Shown here: positions 16,099 through 19,775 of the stretch, piece after piece | Layout of the letters: each line of letters begins with the position of its first letter | Numbering within the stretch: the stretch's first letter is position 1 | DNA from: JAAZLS01 sp964585925 | Lineage (GTDB): Bacteria > Bacillota > Dethiobacteria > DTU022 | Reading direction: 5' to 3' | Length of the DNA: 19,775 nt | NCBI GenBank assembly: GCA_964585925.1 | Contig: CAZPFS010000033.1 | Span: 1-19,775, forward strand | Made by a program: the position numbers and the translations under genes | The notes under the pieces: generated by a model | The model's database searches: none | What the model was told of the DNA's origin: nothing | The model's input: the letters and a program-made list of their open reading frames with translations, nothing else

Positions 16099-16463
16099 GA
16101 ATCTTCTCCCGCCAACAGGTTATGGAAGCAGGAGTAACGGCCGGTATGGCAGGCTACCCCTTCCCCCTGGGGGATAACCTTCACCAGCAATGTATCGGCA
16201 TCACAATCATAATAGATCGCCTGCACTGCCATGATATTGCCTGAAGTGCCGCCTTTTAGCCAGTACTCCCGGCGGCTGCGGCTCCAGAACCAGGTTTTTC
16301 GGTCGCGAATTGTTCTTCGCAGCGATTCCTGGTTCATGTAGGCCACCATTAACACTTCCCGGGTACGGGCGTCCTGAATTACCGCCGGTATAAGCCCATC
16401 GGGGCCATAGTTGAGATCTTCCGGCTTCGAGGGAACCTGTTGATTATTGTTGTTTGCAGACAT
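16095..16463 (-). CDS. hisI: Phosphoribosyl-AMP cyclohydrolase
   Basis: This opens the adenine ring of PR-AMP, the third step of histidine synthesis. The product is 122 residues, a HisI domain alone without the HisE pyrophosphohydrolase domain found fused in many bacteria. Zinc ligands Cys87, Cys105 and Cys112 are present, and Asp86, Asp88 and Asp90 (YYDCDADTLLV) fit the magnesium site. TWFWSRSRREYWLKGGTSGN (57-76) is the usual substrate-binding segment. The N-terminal MSANNNNQQ is low-complexity. GAGG lies 5 bases before the ATG. It lies 19 bp after hisA. HisE must be supplied from elsewhere. Confidence 0.96.
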   Translation of the reverse strand: MSANNNNQQVPSKPEDLNYGPDGLIPAVIQDARTREVLMVAYMNQESLRRTIRDRKTWFWSRSRREYWLKGGTSGNIMAVQAIYYDCDADTLLVKVIPQGEGVACHTGRYSCFHNLLAGEDS

Positions 16464-16482
16464 ACCGGCCTCTTTTCCCAGG

Positions 16483-17211
16483 TCAATCCGCTGAACCTGT
16501 TATTTGTATCGCTTCGGTTAACGTCAGGCGGTTGGTATACAGCGCCTGCCCGATAATTACCCCTTTGATCCTTTCCCGGTAAATCTTAAGGGAAATTAGG
16601 TCTTCCCGGGAAGAGACCCCTCCCGCCACCAGCACGAAAAGCGAGGTATGCTTTAGAATATTTTCTATCCCCGGCAGATCCGGACCGTGCAATGTGCCGT
16701 CCCTCTGGATGTCGGTATACACAATTTCCCGGACCCCCCATTCCTCCACCCGCCGGGCCAGCTCAAGTGCATCCAGGTTCGAACTTTCGGTCCACCCCTT
16801 AACCGCAACCTTCCCCCGGCAGGAATCGATACTAATTAGAACACGGTCTCTGTGTTCCTCAACCAACTCCCGGGCCAGGTCCGGTTGTTCTACCGCCATC
16901 GTTCCCAAGATTACCCTCATGGCGCCCAGCTCCAGCGAACGTTCAAACGCCTCCCGGGAGCGGATCCCTCCCCCCAGCTGAAAGGAGATATTTACCATGC
17001 CGCCAATATTGGCAATAGCCGCGGCATTGAGTGAATTTCCGGTAATGGCTCCGTCCAGATCAACTATATGCAGCAGCTTGGCCCCCAGGTTTTCCCACTG
17101 CCGGGCCACCTCCGTGGGATCTGAGCTGAATACCGTTTCCCGGGCCGGGTCCCCCCGATACAGCCGAACACACTGCCCGCCGTGCAAATCTATGGCAGGT
17201 ATAACCAGCAT
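16483..17211 (-). CDS. hisA: ProFAR isomerase (HisA)
   Basis: The enzyme isomerises ProFAR to PRFAR, the fourth step of histidine synthesis, in a TIM barrel. The product is 242 residues. The catalytic Asp8 is in PAIDLHGG and Asp129 in ISIDSCRGKVAVKGW. Phosphate-binding loops are LGGGIRS (79-85), the LGTMAVE segment, and VAGGVSS with GVIIGQALY in the second half. The two half-barrel repeats are intact. ATG 17211 is 7 bases after GGAGG, and the gene starts 15 bp after hisB. Its usual flanking partners hisH and hisF, whose product uses PRFAR, are missing on both sides. Confidence 0.96.
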   Translation of the reverse strand: MLVIPAIDLHGGQCVRLYRGDPARETVFSSDPTEVARQWENLGAKLLHIVDLDGAITGNSLNAAAIANIGGMVNISFQLGGGIRSREAFERSLELGAMRVILGTMAVEQPDLARELVEEHRDRVLISIDSCRGKVAVKGWTESSNLDALELARRVEEWGVREIVYTDIQRDGTLHGPDLPGIENILKHTSLFVLVAGGVSSREDLISLKIYRERIKGVIIGQALYTNRLTLTEAIQITGSAD

Positions 17212-17226
17212 CTGTTTACCTCCAAT

Positions 17227-17817
17227 CTAATCCAGGCAGCCCTTGGAAGAAAGAGGGCCGTTCAAACCGGATCTTGAAGAAGAAGCCGCGTCCATCGCCC
17301 TGCCGGCAGCCTTGAACACCGCTTCCATCAGGTGATGTTTGTTGAAGCCGTGTAGTGTTCTAAGATGAAGATTGAATCGCCCTTCATTGGCCACCGCTTG
17401 CCAGAATTCCCGAAACAGTTCCGGTTCCAGATCCCCGACCCTTCCCGGAGGAAGAACCACCTCGTAATGCAGGTAGGGACGCCCGGAAAAATCCACTACG
17501 GCCAGCGCCAGAGCATCATCCATGGGCACCACGCTGTGGCCATAGCGGTTTATCCCTTCCTTGTTTCCCAATACATCCTTCCAGGCCCGGCCCAGACAAA
17601 GCCCGATATCCTCCACCAGATGATGAAAATCCACCTCCAGATCACCGGCAGCCTTTACCTGCAGATCAAAAAAACCATGCCTGCACCATAGGGAAAGCAT
17701 GTGTTCCAGGAACGGCACCCCCGTATCCAGGGTGCTCTTTCCGCTCCCGGAAATGGATAGCTCGAGCGTGATATCCGTTTCCAATGTTTTTCGTTTAATT
17801 TGTGCCCTGCGTTCCAA
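17227..17817 (-). CDS. hisB: Imidazoleglycerol-phosphate dehydratase
   Basis: This manganese enzyme dehydrates imidazoleglycerol phosphate, the sixth step of histidine synthesis. The product is 196 residues, the monofunctional form without a phosphatase domain, which agrees with the separate PHP phosphatase downstream. The duplicated metal motifs are seen as FLEHML, DFHHLVEDIG and NKHHLMEAVFKAAGRAM; the first HH motif has Leu where Thr is more common. The start is TTG at 17817, 6 bases after GGAGG. It overlaps the end of hisD by 23 bp in another frame, so the two are probably coupled. Confidence 0.96.
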   Translation of the reverse strand: MERRAQIKRKTLETDITLELSISGSGKSTLDTGVPFLEHMLSLWCRHGFFDLQVKAAGDLEVDFHHLVEDIGLCLGRAWKDVLGNKEGINRYGHSVVPMDDALALAVVDFSGRPYLHYEVVLPPGRVGDLEPELFREFWQAVANEGRFNLHLRTLHGFNKHHLMEAVFKAAGRAMDAASSSRSGLNGPLSSKGCLD

Positions 17818-19105
17818 AATTTTCCTCCCTTATGGCCACTGCCCGGGCATGGGCCTCCAATCCCTCTTGGCGGGCAAAAACCTCTATGGCCGGCCCGGCC
17901 CCGGAAAGCGTTTCCGCCGTATAGTAAACAACTTGGGAATATTTAATAAAATCCATAACCCCCAGAGGTGAAGCGTAGCGAGCGGTGCCTCCGGTGGGCA
18001 GGACATGATTCGAACCAGCCCAGTAATCCCCCAGGGGAGAAGGAGAATGAGACCCCAGGAATATAGCCCCCGCATTTTTAAACCGGTCCAGATAGCGCCA
18101 GGGATCCGCAAGGTGCAGCTCCAGGTGTTCCGGAGCCAGTTGGTTGGCTATCTCCCAGGATTGCTCCCAAGTGTCCAGCAGTACAATCGCCCCATTGTCG
18201 CGCAGGCAGCGTTCCACCGTTTCTTTCCGGGGAAGTGAGGCCAGCTGTTGTCCCAGCTGCGCCAGAACCTGTTCCGCCAGCCGCCGGCTGGCGGTAACCA
18301 GAAATACCCGGGACATCAGATCATGTTCCGCCTGGGCCAGAAGGTCAGCGGCAATGAAAGCAGGATTGGCCTGCTCATCGGCGGCAATCAGCAGTTCACT
18401 GGGCCCGGCCAGCAGGTCAATCCCCACCTGCCCGAATACCTCTCTTTTGGCCAGAGTCACATAAATATTGCCGGGACCGACAATCTTGTCCACCCGGGGA
18501 ACCGTCTTCGTTCCGTAGGCCATAGCGGCCACCGCCTGGGCTCCTCCTACTTTGAATATGTCTTTAATCCCGCACTCGCGGGCCGCAAACAATGTAACCG
18601 CATTGATCCGGCCGGTTTTGTCGGGAGGTGTACATAACAAAATCTGCTTTACCCCGGCCAGTGAAGCCGGTACCGCCGCCATTAAAACCGAAGAAGGGTA
18701 CCCGGCAGTTCCCCCCGGAACGTAAATACCCGCTGCGGAGAGAGGTGTATAACGCTGACCCAGAAGAAGGCCCTCCCCGGATTCCCACCAGGAAGAGGGC
18801 AACTGGCGGCGGTGAAATTGTTCAATGTTATCCTTGGCCCGGCAGACAGCTTGTTTTAAATCGGGAGCAATCTTCTCACAAGCCCGGCTGATCTCATCGG
18901 CAGAAACCCTTAAATCTGAAAGCTCCGCCCCGTCCAGTGATCGGGCCAACTCGATCAGGACCGAATCTCCTTCCCGGCGCACCCGCTCAATGATCCGATC
19001 AACTACTGCTTTCTGTTCTACAAATTTATCCAAAAAAAAATGGCTTTCCTGCTGTTGTCGCTGAAATTGTTCGTAGGTGTAAATTGTAAGTGTCAATATG
19101 GCCAC
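17795..19105 (-). CDS. hisD: Histidinol dehydrogenase
   Basis: The enzyme oxidises L-histidinol to L-histidine in two NAD-dependent steps. The product is 436 residues, full length. Catalytic Glu326-His327 lie in LAPEHLELH; zinc ligands Gln258, His261, Asp360 and His419 match the E. coli pattern. KIVGPGNIYVTLAKREVFG (207-225) and DLLAGPSELLI (230-240) are conserved, and LGDYWAGSNHVLPTGGTARY has Ser where Pro is usual before NHVLPT. The start is GTG at 19105, 8 bases after AGGG; a TTG three codons in is an alternative. It is the first gene of the his operon, directly after the promoter. hisG, normally upstream, is not here. Confidence 0.97.
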   Translation of the reverse strand: MAILTLTIYTYEQFQRQQQESHFFLDKFVEQKAVVDRIIERVRREGDSVLIELARSLDGAELSDLRVSADEISRACEKIAPDLKQAVCRAKDNIEQFHRRQLPSSWWESGEGLLLGQRYTPLSAAGIYVPGGTAGYPSSVLMAAVPASLAGVKQILLCTPPDKTGRINAVTLFAARECGIKDIFKVGGAQAVAAMAYGTKTVPRVDKIVGPGNIYVTLAKREVFGQVGIDLLAGPSELLIAADEQANPAFIAADLLAQAEHDLMSRVFLVTASRRLAEQVLAQLGQQLASLPRKETVERCLRDNGAIVLLDTWEQSWEIANQLAPEHLELHLADPWRYLDRFKNAGAIFLGSHSPSPLGDYWAGSNHVLPTGGTARYASPLGVMDFIKYSQVVYYTAETLSGAGPAIEVFARQEGLEAHARAVAIREENFGTQGTN

Positions 19106-19129
19106 CGCTTTAACCCTGTATTATGCCGT

Positions 19130-19159
19130 ATTTTATCACGCCCCTTTCGGCAGTGTCAA
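19130..19159 (-). promoter_or_regulatory. Sigma-A type promoter of the his operon
   Basis: On the minus strand, TTGACA (19159-19154, six of six) is followed by an 18-base spacer and TAAAAT (19135-19130, five of six). The expected start of transcription is near 19123, which leaves a leader of only about 18 bases before hisD. That leaves no room for a T-box or attenuator. Any transcriptional control would therefore act on the promoter itself. Confidence 0.75.
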
Positions 19160-19194
19160 TCCGGGAGGCGATACAACGGCCGATCCAATATAAC

Positions 19195-19216
19195 GGGCGG
19201 ACAAAATCGTCCGCCC
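19195..19216. repeat. REP-like 8-bp perfect palindrome
   Basis: GGGCGGAC (19195-19202) and GTCCGCCC (19209-19216) are exact reverse complements around a 6-base loop. The palindrome touches the stop codon of the small RHH gene and lies 35 bp upstream of the -35 box of the his promoter. On the minus strand it reads GTAGGGGCGGAC and onwards, which resembles the GTAGGGGCG-type short palindromes dispersed in many Firmicute genomes (from memory). No T-run follows, so it is at best a weak terminator for the RHH gene. Confidence 0.55.
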
Positions 19217-19381
19217 CTACTTTTTCCCTTTTTTACGCCGCTTTACACACTCGGTCAATATGAATTCGATCTGAGCGTTAATGGAGCGAAAATCATCCTC
19301 CGCCCAGGCCGCCAGTTCTTTCCACAAAGAGGACGATATCCGCAGTAAAAGCTGTTTTTTCCCCTGATCTTGGCTTGCCAT
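19217..19381 (-). CDS. Arc-like ribbon-helix-helix protein
   Basis: This is a short gene for 54 residues, MASQDQGKKQLLLRISSSLW and onwards. KKQLLLRIS fits the RHH beta strand, SSLWKELAAWAEDDF the first helix, and SINAQIEFILTECVKRR the second helix with the conserved R-S-x-N-x-Q-I turn. RHH proteins of the Arc/MetJ fold bind DNA as dimers. The ATG at 19381 follows AAGGGA by 9 bases. It lies 25 bp after the SPFH gene and is probably co-transcribed with it. I recall similar small RHH genes beside SPFH genes in Firmicutes and Actinobacteria. No toxin gene is seen, so it need not be an antitoxin. Its target is unknown. Confidence 0.8.
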   Translation of the reverse strand: MASQDQGKKQLLLRISSSLWKELAAWAEDDFRSINAQIEFILTECVKRRKKGKK

Positions 19382-19406
19382 CTATCAATATCCCTTTTTT
19401 ATTCCA

Positions 19407-19775
19407 TCAATACAGGGATCCGCTGTTGACCACCGGCTGGGCGTCCCTGTTCCCGCAGAGGATGACCAGCAAATTGCTGACCATGGCCGCTTTGCGCTCC
19501 TCATCGAGCTGCACAATATCGTTTTCGTTGAGCTTGGTCAGCGCCATCTCCACCATGCTCACCGCCCCCTCCACGATCATCTGCCTGGCGTCGATTATGG
19601 CGGAGGCTTGCTGCCTCTGCAGCATGGCCGCGGCAATTTCCGGGGCGTAGGAAAGATGGGTTATTCTGGCTTCCAGGATCTCCAATCCGGCCATGTCCAC
19701 TTTTGATTGAATCTCCTCCCTCCCTAGTTTTGCAGTTGCATGACCAACCCAATCACCAGTTAGGCCAATAACATT
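19407..19775 (-). CDS. SPFH/Band 7 domain protein, C-terminal part (runs off the window)
   Basis: The last 122 residues are present; the frame stays open to the window edge, so the gene begins outside. REEIQSKVDMAGLEILEARI, then THLSYAPEIAAAMLQRQQAS and IVEGAVSMVEMALTKL, and the end GNRDAQPVVNSGSLY, match the C-terminus of prokaryotic SPFH (stomatin/prohibitin/flotillin) proteins, which form membrane-associated oligomers; the precise role is unknown. The 18 residues nearest the edge, NVIGLTGDWVGHATAKLG, do not resemble the family well, and their DNA (19728-19775) is about 42% GC. That may be divergence or a junction. It lies just upstream of the RHH gene. Confidence 0.85.
   Translation of the reverse strand, partial: NVIGLTGDWVGHATAKLGREEIQSKVDMAGLEILEARITHLSYAPEIAAAMLQRQQASAIIDARQMIVEGAVSMVEMALTKLNENDIVQLDEERKAAMVSNLLVILCGNRDAQPVVNSGSLY

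Overview
The window reads as chromosomal core DNA of an anaerobic Gram-positive bacterium, most likely a Firmicute of class Clostridia with moderately high GC. The reasons are strong GGAGG-type ribosome binding sites, frequent TTG and GTG starts, and a gene order close to Bacillus subtilis secDF-yrvD-recJ-apt-relA-dtd-hisS-aspS as I recall it. SecD and SecF are separate proteins. A species cannot be named from the sequence alone.

Layout. Positions 1-1576 are a markedly AT-rich patch. It holds a set of nested inverted repeats, an orphan LuxR-type regulator on the minus strand, and about 420 bp without a gene. A small membrane protein on the plus strand (1577-1882) converges on and overlaps the 3' end of aspS. 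From 15151 down to 1833 the minus strand carries ten close-packed genes: aroC, aroB, secD, secF, a LapA-domain protein, recJ, rel, dtd, hisS and aspS. No intrinsic terminator was seen between them. This block joins shikimate-pathway steps, the SecDF translocation motor, a repair exonuclease, the (p)ppGpp synthetase/hydrolase, D-aminoacyl-tRNA clearance and two aminoacyl-tRNA synthetases.

Upstream of that block, separated by a clear rho-independent terminator at 15236-15258, lies a second minus-strand operon: hisD, hisB, hisA, hisI and a PHP-type histidinol phosphatase. It has a near-consensus sigma-A promoter at 19130-19159 and a very short leader. hisG, hisC, hisH, hisF and hisE are absent, so the rest of the pathway must be encoded elsewhere. 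At the right edge are a 54-residue ribbon-helix-helix protein and the C-terminal part of an SPFH/Band 7 protein that runs off the window.

Most of the window is recognisable housekeeping DNA, and I found no convincing new multi-gene system. The less ordinary points are the nested repeats and AT-rich regulator at the left end, the loss of apt, a secD start region with a strong Shine-Dalgarno but no canonical start codon near it, the reduced his operon, a palindromic element beside its promoter, and the RHH-SPFH pair.
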